Assembly: GCF_017377855.1 (NCBI RefSeq)
Contig: NZ_JAFREP010000018.1
Location: 1 to 64,000 of the forward strand
Source: Acanthopleuribacter pedis
GTDB lineage: Bacteria; Acidobacteriota; Holophagae; Acanthopleuribacterales; Acanthopleuribacteraceae
Direction: 5' to 3'
Length of the DNA: 64,000 nt
Of the stretch, positions 54,253 to 63,847 are shown in pieces. Numbering within the stretch: position 1 is the first letter of the stretch; each line of letters starts with the position of its first letter. A model generated the notes under the pieces. It saw only the letters and a program-made list of their open reading frames with translations. It did not search any database and was not told where the DNA came from. The translations under genes were made by a program, and so were the position numbers.

Positions 54253-54891
54253 TTAGACGAGTGCGCGATCCTCGCTATACCAGGCGGCACACAGATCGCG
54301 AATCGCCTGCTCGGCTTGGTCGAACCGGGGTTCTAATTCCTCGGGCGGGAACATGTCGGTACCTTGGACCGAAATGACCTCGCTTTGATCAAAACCCACG
54401 AAGCGGCACAGGATGTTTTGCAATTTAAAGCAGTGGTCCAGTTCGGCGGCGTCACTGCCTTCCTCGTAAACCCCGCCGCTGGTGATTAAGGCCAGGGCGC
54501 GTTTGCCACCCAGGAGACCGCGGTAGTTGAACCCTTCGAGGTCGAAGGTCTCCCCTTTGATAATGACGGCGTCGAAAAAAGCCTTCACGATGGCGGGCAT
54601 GCTGTAGTTGTGCATAGGGTAAGCAAACACCACGCGATCAGCCGCGCGCAGCAAGCTCAGGAAGTGGTCGTTTTTACCAATCACGGCGCGTTCGTCCGCG
54701 TTCAGGGATTCGCCCAGATAGCTGCGTTTAAACAGAATCGCTTTCACATCACTGGTCATGAAGTTGGGTGGGTTTTGCAACAGGTCAAGCGTCACCACGG
54801 TGCCGGTCACATGCTTCAGGAAGGCTTGGCGTAAACGGCGCGTTCGTGAGGTTTCGCCAGAGGGCAGATACTGAATGATCAATGTGTTCAT
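54253..54891 (-). CDS. FMN-dependent NADH-azoreductase-like flavodoxin-fold protein
   Basis: 212 aa. AzoR/NQO-type order: N-terminal NTLIIQYLPSGETSRTRRLR (phosphate loop with S/T residues), AADRVVFAYPMHNYSMPAIVKAFFDAVI (the family's P-M-x-N-x-x-x-P FMN signature), GKRALALITSGGVYEEGSDA and a C-terminal EQAIRDLCAAW helix. These enzymes reduce azo compounds and quinones with FMN and NAD(P)H in the cytoplasm. ATG 54891 has AAGGTGAACC upstream. Followed by a small basic ORF. Confidence 0.92.
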   Translation of the reverse strand: MNTLIIQYLPSGETSRTRRLRQAFLKHVTGTVVTLDLLQNPPNFMTSDVKAILFKRSYLGESLNADERAVIGKNDHFLSLLRAADRVVFAYPMHNYSMPAIVKAFFDAVIIKGETFDLEGFNYRGLLGGKRALALITSGGVYEEGSDAAELDHCFKLQNILCRFVGFDQSEVISVQGTDMFPPEELEPRFDQAEQAIRDLCAAWYSEDRALV

Positions 54892-54998
54892 GGTTCACCT
54901 TTTCTTGGGCTTGTTCGGCAGGGGTGCCGCCGTGCACCGGCCCCGCCCCTCCAGCAGAGGACGGCGCGGGCGACACCCCGTTCGAAGGTTTTGCGGCG

Positions 54999-55844
54999 TT
55001 ACTCGAGTTCGGTCCCGTTTACGAGGAAACTCATGTGGATGTGGTTGATGGTACCCGCGAAGGTACCGGCAAAGGGCAGATTGGTTTGGGTGCCGTAGAG
55101 GCTGTGGTTGGAATGGTAGGTAATGTCGATGATTAACATCCGCGCGGGATTGGTTTCATCGTCGTAGCAGAAGTTGAGCGAACGCTTGTAACGGGCGTCG
55201 CCGTTTTCGTCGGTGACCACCGCGTTGGGCACGCCGCCGAGGGGAACCGCAACCGGACCTTGCGCGCTCATGAACACGGCGCTCACGGTGTACAAGCCGT
55301 TGGGCACCAGGTTCTTCAACTTGATGTCCACGCTGGAGCCCGCGTCGGTGCAACGCAAGGTCGCCATGCCGGAAGCTTCCTGCCATTTTTTGATGGTGAT
55401 GTCGCCGTTGGAAGCCGCGCGGCTGTAGTCCAACATGCCGGCGTCGGCAATGTCGGGCAGCGGCACGGCCACCTGACCGGCGGGATCGACAATCACGCCG
55501 ACGCCGCGCAAGGGACGGTTCAGTTCACTATCGGGAACCACATCGCCTTCAATCCCGAACAACGACAGAAACACGGGATCCACGTAGGTAGCGAGTTTGT
55601 TGTCACAATGGGTTTTGCTGGTCAGTGGTAAGGGTTCCAGGCCGTCGGGGTTGTACACGCCCAAGGTTTCGAAACCGAGCGTGCCGAAACCCTCGCCCAG
55701 ATCCCAAATGGGTTCACCGAAGGCGCGGTTGACCCCGGTGACCACGGTACCGTCAATCACCATGGTTGCGCGTTTGGCAACTTCCTCACCGGCCACGAGC
55801 ATTGCACTGAACAGGGACATCAAAATCATGAACTTAGTTTTCAC
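54999..55844 (-). CDS. secreted hypothetical protein coupled to the di-heme cytochrome
   Basis: 281 aa from GTG 55844 with GGAGG 6 nt upstream; it overlaps the preceding gene by 11 bp. Signal segment KFMILMSLFSAMLVAGEEVA. The mature part looks beta-rich: VIDGTVVTGVNRAFGEPIWD, GSSVDIKLKNLVPNGLYTVS, FMSAQGPVAVPLGGVPNAVV and a final NHIHMSFLVNGTELE. Two cysteines (TLRCTDAG and LNFCYDDE) may pair. Not a known redox family. Coupling suggests it is an extracytoplasmic partner of the cytochrome/propeller protein. Confidence 0.7.
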   Translation of the reverse strand: MKTKFMILMSLFSAMLVAGEEVAKRATMVIDGTVVTGVNRAFGEPIWDLGEGFGTLGFETLGVYNPDGLEPLPLTSKTHCDNKLATYVDPVFLSLFGIEGDVVPDSELNRPLRGVGVIVDPAGQVAVPLPDIADAGMLDYSRAASNGDITIKKWQEASGMATLRCTDAGSSVDIKLKNLVPNGLYTVSAVFMSAQGPVAVPLGGVPNAVVTDENGDARYKRSLNFCYDDETNPARMLIIDITYHSNHSLYGTQTNLPFAGTFAGTINHIHMSFLVNGTELE

Positions 55845-58596
55845 CACCCACCTCCGCGGAAATGTTGAATTTTTTGGTATCGGCGACCTTGTTGTTGTGG
55901 TCGTCGCCGTCGTAGCTACCGTCAGCATCACGGTCCAAGCCGATGCGCACCTCGGTCCCCTTGGGCACCAAGGTGAAGGTCACGGGATAGTTGCGCTTGG
56001 CCTGGCCGAGCAAGTAGTTGAGGTTCACGGCGGCGCCGTGTTGGTCACCGTAGAACTGGCCGTTGCGGTAGACGTAACCGTGGTCCGGGGTACGCACCAC
56101 CAGACCGACGCGTTCGCGTTTGGCCTCGCTCAGCATCAGCGTCAGGTAGGCGTTTTCTTTGGTCGATGGTTTGTCCGAATGCACGGTCACCTGTTTGCCG
56201 ACCCCGGCGTGGCTGTCTTGGCTGAGTGATCCCGGGGGCGCGTCCAAACCGATGCCGGTAGATTGCGGCAGGTCGGAACCGGCGAAACTCATCAAGAAGG
56301 CGATCACGTCGGCCTTGTCCTGGTTGTTGGTGAAGAGGAACAAGTCGGAGCTCAGGATTTGTGCCATCGACCACACGGCGCCGTCGTGGCTAAAGCCGAA
56401 ACCGCGCGTGTTTTCGGTGCGGTGGAACTCCATACCGACTTTCTCGTACATGTTGCGCAGTTGCGGCACCTTGATGGTGACGTTGGATTGGCCGTCACCG
56501 GAAACCAAACCATGGCGGGCAAAGCCGTCGTCGTTGCCGTGGAAATCCACGTACTCCTGGCCGTCGAACACCTTGGGGGTGGCCAAACCGGTGGGCAGCG
56601 AGTGGCAGTTGTTACAAGACAAGCCGAAGACTGCCAGACGGTTGGGCGCCTGGAAGAGTTCCAAACCGCGTTTGGCGTTGCCGACCGGCAGGGGCAGACC
56701 CGGTTCGCCCAAGCGTCTGGTGGTCAGTTGACCGGTCAACGGCAGGCTGGTGGGCAGGCTGTTGTCGATGCCGCGGTAGGGGTTGGGTGGGAAGTGCAGG
56801 GTGGCCAGGAAGTCGGAGAACTCTTGCATCTCCTCCTCTGAGATTTGGGTACCCCCCTGCAGGTTTTCAAAGGCGCCGTTGAATTGGGCCAAACTGTCTT
56901 TATCACCGCGCCAGTGGAGCGGTTCTTTGCCGATGATGTCCTGCAAGGTCTGGGTCACCATCGGGCCTTTCATGGGGTGGTGATCAGCAAAAAGCTGCGA
57001 CAGCACGGGGTGCCCAAAACCGAGGTTTTGGTGGTCCACTGCTTCCATTTCGCCGCCGGGATCACCGAGATCCCAAGCCAAACCGTCGGCACGACCGTCG
57101 ACGTGGCAGGAACCACAGGAGGCGATGCCGAGACCGGAGTTTTTAAAGGTGTCGTAGAGGTGCTTGCGGCCTTTTTTGATGGCAATCGGGGTCGGATCAA
57201 AAAAGGCAACGCGGTTGATTTCCTCGCGGGACAAGGTATCCACCACGGAAATGCTCGCGTCGAAGCGGTTGAGCACGTAAAGCCGTGGTTTGGTGCGGTC
57301 CAACACCAGGCCGGTGGGGCCTTCGCCGACGGCAACCACATCCTCACAGTGATCGCGACCGCCATCCTCACTCATGACCACGACGTTGTTAGAACCCAAG
57401 CCGGCGACGTACGCTTTCTCGCCTTTTTTGTCCCAAACCACCGCGCGGGGATCACCGACCGACTGCCTGCGTTGATCGACGGGTACGCTGGTGGTGGTGT
57501 AATCGAGGTGGGGGTTGAGGTCTTGGATGTCGGTGCGGTTGGCGGCGGGATCATAGGTCGCCATATTAACGCGCAAGAACACGCCGTTGAGCACGGGCTC
57601 GTAGCGCACCTCGTTGCGTGCATCGGTGCCGACCACGGTCACTTTGCCGTTGACCGGATTGACCCCAAGCGCCATGTTGATGTTCATCAGACGATCGACG
57701 TAAGACACGGTGTTGTAACGGGTGTCGAGCACAACCAAATCGTGGTCGAGCACGTCCCAACCGGGAATACGGCCGCTTTTTTCGGCGTTGGCGCCGCTGA
57801 CAAAATCGGTCCAGTCTTTGCCGTTATCGTCACGCCAACTGCCGTGTTCGTCTTTTTTGACGATAATCCCCACGGGCGGTGCCGGCGGCAGCTCGGGGTT
57901 CATCTGTGGCGCAAAACGGTCGCCGTTGTTGGGGTACGGGTTCATCCCGCCGTTGGGGTTCTCGGGATCGTTGGCGCCCTGGGGAAAAGGCGGCACGCCG
58001 AACAAACCCAAAAAACCACCCGAAACCAAGGTGGACCCGTTGCCGGATTCAAACACGGCGGTGTACACCGTCATGCCGTCGGGACTCACCGCCATCGCGC
58101 GCGGGTCCTCGCCTTTGACGGGGATGCGCAGCGGGGCGTTCTCGAGTTTCTCGGGGCGGAATACCATAATGGTGTTGGCCTGAGAACAACTCACATAGGC
58201 TTTTTGGGGATGCCCGGCAAAAACCACGTCGGCCGGTTCATCATCGGTTTGTAAGGTCTCGGTGACCATCATCTTTTGCAGATCGACAATGCTAACCGAG
58301 TCGGAAATATGGTTTACAACCCAAGCTTCTTTGTTGTTGCGCACGCGAACGGAAACGGGATCAAGCCCGACCGGGATCGAGCCAAGCGCGCGCAGACTGG
58401 GTAACTGAAACACTTCTAAACGATTGTCGGCGGTGTTTACCGCCAGTAACAAGCGACCATCGGGCGTTCGGTCCATGGGATGAACATGGGGGCTTTCCCA
58501 GTTCACCAGACCCAACCCGTCCCCGGCCGTCAACGGGCCGGCGAGCAAAACCAAGGTCGCGAGAAACAATCCAAGGGTGGTGTACTTCTGGTTCAC
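55834..58596 (-). CDS. secreted beta-propeller / di-heme cytochrome c protein
   Basis: 920 aa with a signal peptide (YTTLGLFLATLVLLAGPLTAG). The N-terminal 450 residues form YVTN-type propeller blades (DGRLLLAVNTADNRLEVFQL; AWVVNHISDSVSIVDLQKM; GLVLDRTKPRLYVLNRFDAS). The C-terminal part holds two haem-c sites, CGSCH (IASCGSCHVDGRAD) and CNNCH (LSCNNCHSLPTG), as in MauG/CcpA-like di-haem peroxidases and related propeller cytochromes. An EH-rich PNGGMNPYPNNGD loop lies between blades. Probably periplasmic electron transfer or oxidation of an unknown substrate. It overlaps the next gene. Confidence 0.88.
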   Translation of the reverse strand: MNQKYTTLGLFLATLVLLAGPLTAGDGLGLVNWESPHVHPMDRTPDGRLLLAVNTADNRLEVFQLPSLRALGSIPVGLDPVSVRVRNNKEAWVVNHISDSVSIVDLQKMMVTETLQTDDEPADVVFAGHPQKAYVSCSQANTIMVFRPEKLENAPLRIPVKGEDPRAMAVSPDGMTVYTAVFESGNGSTLVSGGFLGLFGVPPFPQGANDPENPNGGMNPYPNNGDRFAPQMNPELPPAPPVGIIVKKDEHGSWRDDNGKDWTDFVSGANAEKSGRIPGWDVLDHDLVVLDTRYNTVSYVDRLMNINMALGVNPVNGKVTVVGTDARNEVRYEPVLNGVFLRVNMATYDPAANRTDIQDLNPHLDYTTTSVPVDQRRQSVGDPRAVVWDKKGEKAYVAGLGSNNVVVMSEDGGRDHCEDVVAVGEGPTGLVLDRTKPRLYVLNRFDASISVVDTLSREEINRVAFFDPTPIAIKKGRKHLYDTFKNSGLGIASCGSCHVDGRADGLAWDLGDPGGEMEAVDHQNLGFGHPVLSQLFADHHPMKGPMVTQTLQDIIGKEPLHWRGDKDSLAQFNGAFENLQGGTQISEEEMQEFSDFLATLHFPPNPYRGIDNSLPTSLPLTGQLTTRRLGEPGLPLPVGNAKRGLELFQAPNRLAVFGLSCNNCHSLPTGLATPKVFDGQEYVDFHGNDDGFARHGLVSGDGQSNVTIKVPQLRNMYEKVGMEFHRTENTRGFGFSHDGAVWSMAQILSSDLFLFTNNQDKADVIAFLMSFAGSDLPQSTGIGLDAPPGSLSQDSHAGVGKQVTVHSDKPSTKENAYLTLMLSEAKRERVGLVVRTPDHGYVYRNGQFYGDQHGAAVNLNYLLGQAKRNYPVTFTLVPKGTEVRIGLDRDADGSYDGDDHNNKVADTKKFNISAEVGGEN

Positions 58597-59239
58597 GACA
58601 ACATCCTTCGTCCAATATCATTCACCCGCCCGGCCGGTGTCCGCCCCAGGCGTCCGAACCACGTTTTCCCTAAGGGTCTAATATGGCGCGGGACGCCGTG
58701 CCGGGAGCGGGGCACAACGCGATCTTCCGTTTCGCGGCGGCGTCCATCAGGAAGCCTTGGCGAAGCGCCGATCTGCTTTGCGCCCTACCCGGTGTCCGAC
58801 ACGGACGACCGACCTTGTTGCGGGGGCATACTACCTTCTGTTGTTGATAAGGATTGATGGGGTTATGGCGATGCAGGAAGGATGACGACGATTGGCAGGC
58901 GATGTACCCGTTTACAGCGATACATCCCCGGGGCCGCGCGCTGCCGGCCGTTCCCCTCGCGGTGTCGGCCCAGCTTGTTAAGCCAAGCTGTTTGATAAAA
59001 GCCGTGGGGATCGGTGATGATTTGACGCGCTCCGTATTGGAACAGCAGATGGTGGAACAACCCGTGAGCGAGGAAGAACCTAGGCGGGGTGGTCATTTCA
59101 TCGGGTTATCGTTAAGGACGGAGGGTTGCCGACGGTCAGGGGCCGAGCCCGCCCCCGATTACCGCCGTTTACGGCACGGTAACCATTGGGGGGGTTGGTT
59201 GAGGCGGATCCCACCCCACAACCGGCGGCGGAAAGCGGG
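58597..59239. other. gene-free region of about 640 bp
   Basis: No frame here has an SD or a recognisable product. It holds the promoter region of the minus-strand cytochrome operon and the 3' flank of the VOC gene. No clear terminator hairpin was found. Confidence 0.45.
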
Positions 59240-59752
59240 TTAGTCTTGCGGCGCGGACTTCTCGGTTTCGGGTTTCACAAACCCGTCTTTGTAGGTTTCA
59301 CTGACGGTTTCCAAGCGCTGCGAAATATTGAGCGCAACGCCGTTGGGATCGACAATGGCAAAGTGCCGTTCGCCCCAGGCTTCGTCGGCAAGCTCGTAGG
59401 AAATGGTCACACCGGCGGCTTTGATTTTTTTGTAAAGCGCCTTCACGTCTTTCACTTCCAGGGTGATAAACAAACCCTTGCCCGCAAAACCAGGCTGAAA
59501 GACAGGGGGTTGCGTGGGATGATTGGGTTTCATGAAGGCAATCTGAAAACGCGCATCGGTGTCGGACACCATATGGATGTACCATTCGTTTTGAAAGACC
59601 ACTTTGAAACCAAAATGTTTGGCGTAAAAGTCGCGCGAGGCCTCAATTTTTTCTGAAATGACACCATAGGTCATGGTTTGCAGGGGTTGATCCATGGCAA
59701 ACGAGGACAATGAGCAAACGAGAAACAAGGCCAAGCTTAAAACGGCTTTCAT
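59240..59752 (-). CDS. secreted VOC-superfamily (glyoxalase-like) protein
   Basis: 170 aa from ATG 59752 (AAGGAG upstream). A signal peptide (KAVLSLALFLVCSLSSFA) is followed by one VOC domain: MTYGVISEKIEASRDFYAKHFGFKVVF, then IHMVSDTDARFQIAFM, LFITLEVKDVKALYKKIKAAG and GERHFAIVDPNGVALNISQ. The paired beta-alpha-beta-beta-beta units and the usual FxxPxGxxL-like end are present. Export of a VOC protein is unusual, as most are cytoplasmic. Monocistronic; ligand or reaction unknown. Confidence 0.85.
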   Translation of the reverse strand: MKAVLSLALFLVCSLSSFAMDQPLQTMTYGVISEKIEASRDFYAKHFGFKVVFQNEWYIHMVSDTDARFQIAFMKPNHPTQPPVFQPGFAGKGLFITLEVKDVKALYKKIKAAGVTISYELADEAWGERHFAIVDPNGVALNISQRLETVSETYKDGFVKPETEKSAPQD

Positions 59753-60012
59753 AACACTTTCTCCTTGAGATGAATCGTGAAACAACGCGGCCGGGTGGCG
59801 GCGTTCCAAGAACCATTGGGGGCTATCAACCACGATCCTTGGAACGCCGACAACACGGTTATCTACGATAGTAGGGCGGAATCAGGAATATAAGATAAAG
59901 GGGTAAGACAAACCCAACCCATCCCCGCATGGAAGCAGATGAGATAAATCACAACAAACCAACGACATGCCGGAACTTTCTCGGAGTTTGGCCTGGAGGA
60001 AGGGAACGCTTT

Positions 60013-60171
60013 ATGTCGTTTGATTGGCGAAGTATGGGTTGGTTTTATGAATGTCTCTACATGCTTTTGGCATGCTTCTACACACTTAATGTGTGTATGT
60101 TTATCAGCAAACTGGAACCCGTTCTAAAGAACTTGGGGGGCGTTGTCTTTAGTGCGCCTCCGTGTTGTTGA
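60013..60171 (+). CDS. possible small membrane protein (52 aa)
   Basis: ATG 60013 has GGAGGAAGGG ending 9 nt upstream. The product has one hydrophobic segment (FYECLYMLLACFYTLNVCMF) and a Cys-containing tail. No homologue recognised and no operon partner, so it may be chance; the SD is the only strong support. The rest of 59753-60683 shows no gene. Confidence 0.3.
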   Translation: MSFDWRSMGWFYECLYMLLACFYTLNVCMFISKLEPVLKNLGGVVFSAPPCC

Positions 60172-60683
60172 TGTCGTCATTATAGGTACCGCCGTTTTGG
60201 ACCCGCTTGACATTTTTTGCGAAATGGAAGGCCAACCACACAAACCATTTTTTTCATGGCACTTAGACGCCATTCAGAAAACGATTTTTCTTGTTGGAAC
60301 CCAATCGGAGGACGGGCGACCGGCTCCGAACCCGACCGATTGGACACCCCGCCGAGGATCAATGGGCCGATTTCGCGCACGCTATGCCTACCTCGGTAGA
60401 AGCGGCTTTGGTTCAATACGCCAAGCAAGCCGGGCACAGGAACAAGAACCCTGGATTAAGCGTGACGGGATACCAATCCGGGGAGCAAGGCGATCTTCGC
60501 CAAGATCCATCAAAGGTTCGTAACTCGTTCCAACAAACACCTCGGGTTCAACCGCCGCATCGTAGACCACATCGACCCGTCCGTCGATTCCAAAACCCAC
60601 GCCGGCGACAAAACAAAAAAAACGGCTCTAGACAACTCACCCGCCAACAATCATCTTCTCTAGATTTTTTTTCGCGCGGTATA
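60172..60683. other. intergenic stretch before the restriction gene
   Basis: The restriction-enzyme frame is open back to 60291, but that part would encode a proline/arginine-rich tract unlike the rest. I read it as non-coding. A TATAAT at 60680-60685 overlaps the first ATG of the gene; no good -35 box is paired with it. Confidence 0.4.
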
Positions 60684-61583
60684 ATGTCCGAACCTATTTT
60701 CCCTCAAATTTCGGCCGGTCTCATGAAAACCCGCTCCCTCTACAACCAACTGAAGACAGAGACAAAGAAAAACCTGGGTACCGGTTCCGTATCCACACTA
60801 TTCCAAGCAATTTTTCTGGAAAGCATCGCCTACCTCGACAGAACGGCCCAAGTCCCAATCACCTCCAAAGTGGAAGGAAAAACCTATTTCCTTTTTAGCT
60901 CCGGTAAGAAAACCTCGCGTGCGGTGAACGCGGATCTCTACCTTTCTGATCCCACGAGTCTCAATCCATTTTTTATGGCGATGCAGAGCAATGATTGGGA
61001 AGCACTTTCAGCCGAAGAAATCACCCAACAGGCTTACACCCTGGCGATGGCATTCATCACCTCCGTGGATCTTCAAAAAACGGGTGATGTGAAGACGCCG
61101 GGCACTTTCTTTGAGCTTCTTTGCGGTCATTTAGTCACCCTTCTACTCGGCGTCCAGCCTAAAAAACGCATACCTGTTTTAAACCTCGACCAAACGGCAA
61201 CCCTACCCACGGACTTCATTTTTGACCTGGGGGAGAACCGGCCCAAGTTCCATGTTCCGATAAAAACATCTACAAGAGAACGTGTGATCCAAGTATGGGC
61301 ACACCAGCGGGTTCTCGACGGAATCTACGGCCTCGAGCGCTTTAAGGGCACGCTCATTTGTCTTTCAGAAGTAAAGAAAAATGCCGCAACCCATGTGGTA
61401 ACGGAAATTTGCCTACCAACCCAATGGAAAGTCTACCAATCGTTTATTGCCAGAATGCACCGCGTCTACTATTTCGATTTACCCTCAAAATACGAAGCGC
61501 TGAACCGGCAAATTCCACGAATTACGGTTCTTCCTTTTGGATCACTTTTTAAAGAAGTCGAGCGCTTAAGCGCCGGCGAATAG
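60684..61583 (+). CDS. probable Type II restriction endonuclease
   Basis: 299 aa from ATG 60684, or 286 aa from ATG 60723 if the TATAAT overlapping the first ATG is a real -10 box. No family name is certain. A PD-(D/E)XK-like core is seen at residues about 174-195: PTDFIFDLGE, then KFHVPIKTSTRERVIQVWAH, i.e. an acidic strand followed by a strand with P-x-K-T. Earlier region: SGKKTSRAVNADLYLSDP. The key evidence is its convergent, 18-bp overlapping neighbour, a C5-cytosine methyltransferase. Recognition sequence not predictable. Confidence 0.7.
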   Translation: MSEPIFPQISAGLMKTRSLYNQLKTETKKNLGTGSVSTLFQAIFLESIAYLDRTAQVPITSKVEGKTYFLFSSGKKTSRAVNADLYLSDPTSLNPFFMAMQSNDWEALSAEEITQQAYTLAMAFITSVDLQKTGDVKTPGTFFELLCGHLVTLLLGVQPKKRIPVLNLDQTATLPTDFIFDLGENRPKFHVPIKTSTRERVIQVWAHQRVLDGIYGLERFKGTLICLSEVKKNAATHVVTEICLPTQWKVYQSFIARMHRVYYFDLPSKYEALNRQIPRITVLPFGSLFKEVERLSAGE

Positions 61584-62639
61584 CTGTTGAACCGCGGCAA
61601 CGGGGTTCAACGTTTGCCGCACTTCCCTTCCAATCGCTTCCGCCAAGGGCGGTGGAACCGCATTGCCGATTTGAGAACGGATGTCGCCACGTGTTCCCTG
61701 AAAAACAAAAGAATCGGGAAAACCCTGGATCCGTGCCGCTTCACGCGGGGTTAGCGGTCGATCATACAAAGGATGACCATAGCGACCGCGGGTAAAACTG
61801 TCGAAGCCACCCGTAATCGTCGGACACTGACCGTCCCAACGCAACCGACCATATACATCAGGCCAACCCCCAGATTTGACATCAACCTTCTGGTGGCATT
61901 TTAAACGCAGTTCGTAGGGGATGTCCTGCCAGCCCCCGCCCTGGGGAACATGCGAAAAGCGTTGGATGTTTCGCGCGGTAACCCGTGCACGCTGATGGTT
62001 GGGAAACTGGGGATGATGGGAATAATCCGCGGGTGGCTCGGGGAGACCGGCGAGCACATCACCAACGGTTAACCACTCTGGTGTTGAGGGTTTTGGGAAG
62101 GAAAAAGGTCGGAATACATCAATGCGAACTCCAACGATAATGAACCGCTGTCTCGTTTGCGGCACCCCGTAGTCCGCGCTATTCACAAACGCCAGCGTCA
62201 TCTGGTAGTCGGCGAGTTCACGCTGGATTTGGGAGAGGTACTTTCTACCCCGCTTTTGACCAAAAATCGCGACATTTTCAAACAGAAACACTTTGGGCTG
62301 TAACGCCCGCACCAAGCGAACAAACTGAAGCACCAGGTCATTGCGCCGGTCCCCCTTGTGCGCGCCACGCTTCTGCTTCGAGAACCCCTGACATGGCGGC
62401 CCCCCTGTCAGAAGATCCAAATCTCCTTTCGCTAAACCGGTTTCCGCGGTGATGGTCGACAAATGGACGTCACACACATCCTTTACCTGAGCGTGACTGC
62501 CGATATTGCGCCGATAGGTTGCCACGGAAGGCTCGTCAATGTCGAAAGCATAAACGGTTTCAAAGCCGGCGCGACCCACGCCCAAACTCATGCCTCCCGG
62601 CCCACAAAAAGCGTCAATCGCTTTTGGCTTTTCCATCAT
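61566..62639 (-). CDS. DNA (cytosine-5-)-methyltransferase (Type II R-M)
   Basis: 357 aa, AGGAG 8 nt before ATG 62639. All main C5-MTase motifs are in order: I (AIDAFCGPGGMSLGVGRAGF), IV with catalytic Cys83 (LTGGPPCQGFSKQKRG), VI (VFLFENVAIF), VIII (GVPQTRQRFIIVGVRI), a short target-recognition region (about residues 210-280, with RLRWDGQCPTITGGFDS), IX (PREAARIQGFPDSF) and X (RSQIGNAVPPPLA). It flips and methylates C5 of cytosine to protect host DNA from the convergently encoded nuclease. Confidence 0.96.
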   Translation of the reverse strand: MMEKPKAIDAFCGPGGMSLGVGRAGFETVYAFDIDEPSVATYRRNIGSHAQVKDVCDVHLSTITAETGLAKGDLDLLTGGPPCQGFSKQKRGAHKGDRRNDLVLQFVRLVRALQPKVFLFENVAIFGQKRGRKYLSQIQRELADYQMTLAFVNSADYGVPQTRQRFIIVGVRIDVFRPFSFPKPSTPEWLTVGDVLAGLPEPPADYSHHPQFPNHQRARVTARNIQRFSHVPQGGGWQDIPYELRLKCHQKVDVKSGGWPDVYGRLRWDGQCPTITGGFDSFTRGRYGHPLYDRPLTPREAARIQGFPDSFVFQGTRGDIRSQIGNAVPPPLAEAIGREVRQTLNPVAAVQQLFAGA

Positions 62640-63847
62640 CGAGACCGCTCCTAAGCCCTATCATCACCCTATCGAGGCAGCCCCGACCGGATGTCACAAC
62701 GAAACGAAGTTAACAAAGCAGCACAAGCCGCATCCTAACACAAGCTCATCGTCATTCCTTTTCGACCGTGGTCTGAATTGCCCATGCACCCAGATCGACA
62801 TAGCTTGGGGAGCAACGTTCAGGGTCACCTGGTCAACCACCGAATAAGCCCCTCGCAAGCATCCTTTCCTAATTCCTTTTTTTTACCTTGGGGGATATGT
62901 TCGCCTGGCGCGTTGAGAGAAGATGTGGTCCAACCCCATAGGAATGGGGCACCGCGCTTTCCAGGCGAGAGACGAAAGCGTTCTCGCCCAAGGGCTTTGC
63001 GTTCCCGAAAGGAAACGAGACCCGCCCCATAGCCTTTCCTAGCCAGGAAAAACCTCCAAACAGACATCAAAAATACGACTACTTACTTCAAAAGGCCGTA
63101 TTTTCCTCTCCACAAGACGTCATTTTATTTTATTTTTTTCAAAACCTTTCCCACGCATCCGCGTTGAAAGCTAATGGAACAAATAAATTCGTTTCACCCC
63201 TTTTGGGATCCACCCTTATTCGTGGCTCATATCAATATAACAGCAAGGTTTCTCACATTCGATAATTTACCCGGAGTCTGTCCTTATGCTCGTTCCACGC
63301 CCTTATGCGTCTTCCGTTCCGTTATCGTTCACCACCGTTCCTATTTTTAAGCCTCCATCACCTACCTTGGATCGCCTCTCCGGCCGTGCCTCTGTAGGTG
63401 TATCTGAGCGAACCCCGCCTTTCGGCCGTTTTTAACCGTCACACCGGCCAAGGCCCCCAAATCATTCGATGCCCACATCGGTGACAGCCACCGGGCGGCG
63501 TGCCCATCCCCGGTCTGTCCCACCAACCCGATTCGATAAACACACCGCGCGGCTTCTCCAACGAATCTAGGCTGGATGCGTGGTGTGTCCCCCTGTGACC
63601 GATGATTGATTGCTTTGATCACGGCGCATCGGGGGTAACAGCACTTGTTCGCACGGCTCGGCTATTGGCCGCCGCCCGCGAGTACGGCCCCATTAACGCC
63701 TTTGAAGCCTCTGGTTTTGATGTCGTTATGAAATCCACCCTGTGCAAAAACGTCTCACCGCCAGTCGAGACGTGGCACCGCATGCCGTTTTCTTTTGCAC
63801 CAAACAAACCCAACTTCCCACCGTTCATTATTCTGGAGTGCATCTTC
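62640..63847. other. gene-free 1.2-kb region
   Basis: No frame has both an SD and a protein-like composition. It contains the structured segment at 62901-63050, an AT-rich stretch at about 63060-63260 with T-runs, and the SD (TGGAG) of the gene at 63848. Antisense frames at 63362-63855 are not supported. Confidence 0.45.
62901..63050 (+). ncRNA. candidate structured RNA with mutually exclusive stems
   Basis: TCGCCTGG (62901-62908) pairs with CCAGGCGA (62961-62968), extended by CGCG/CGCG and enclosing GTG/CAC plus CCCCAT/ATGGGG (62934-62949). GGCGAGA (62964-62970) can instead pair with TCTCGCC (62982-62988). Further on, TTTCCT (63035-63040) can pair with AGGAAA at 63045 or at 63010. The alternative pairings resemble a switch. 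No known family consensus recognised; strand unproven. Confidence 0.4.

Noticed and set aside
58854-59243. ORFs in the gap between the cytochrome and VOC genes
   Set aside because: No SD, and the composition does not resemble that of neighbouring genes.
60291-60683. N-terminal extension of the restriction gene
   Set aside because: The extension is Pro/Arg-rich and lacks an SD. The domain pattern starts after 60684.
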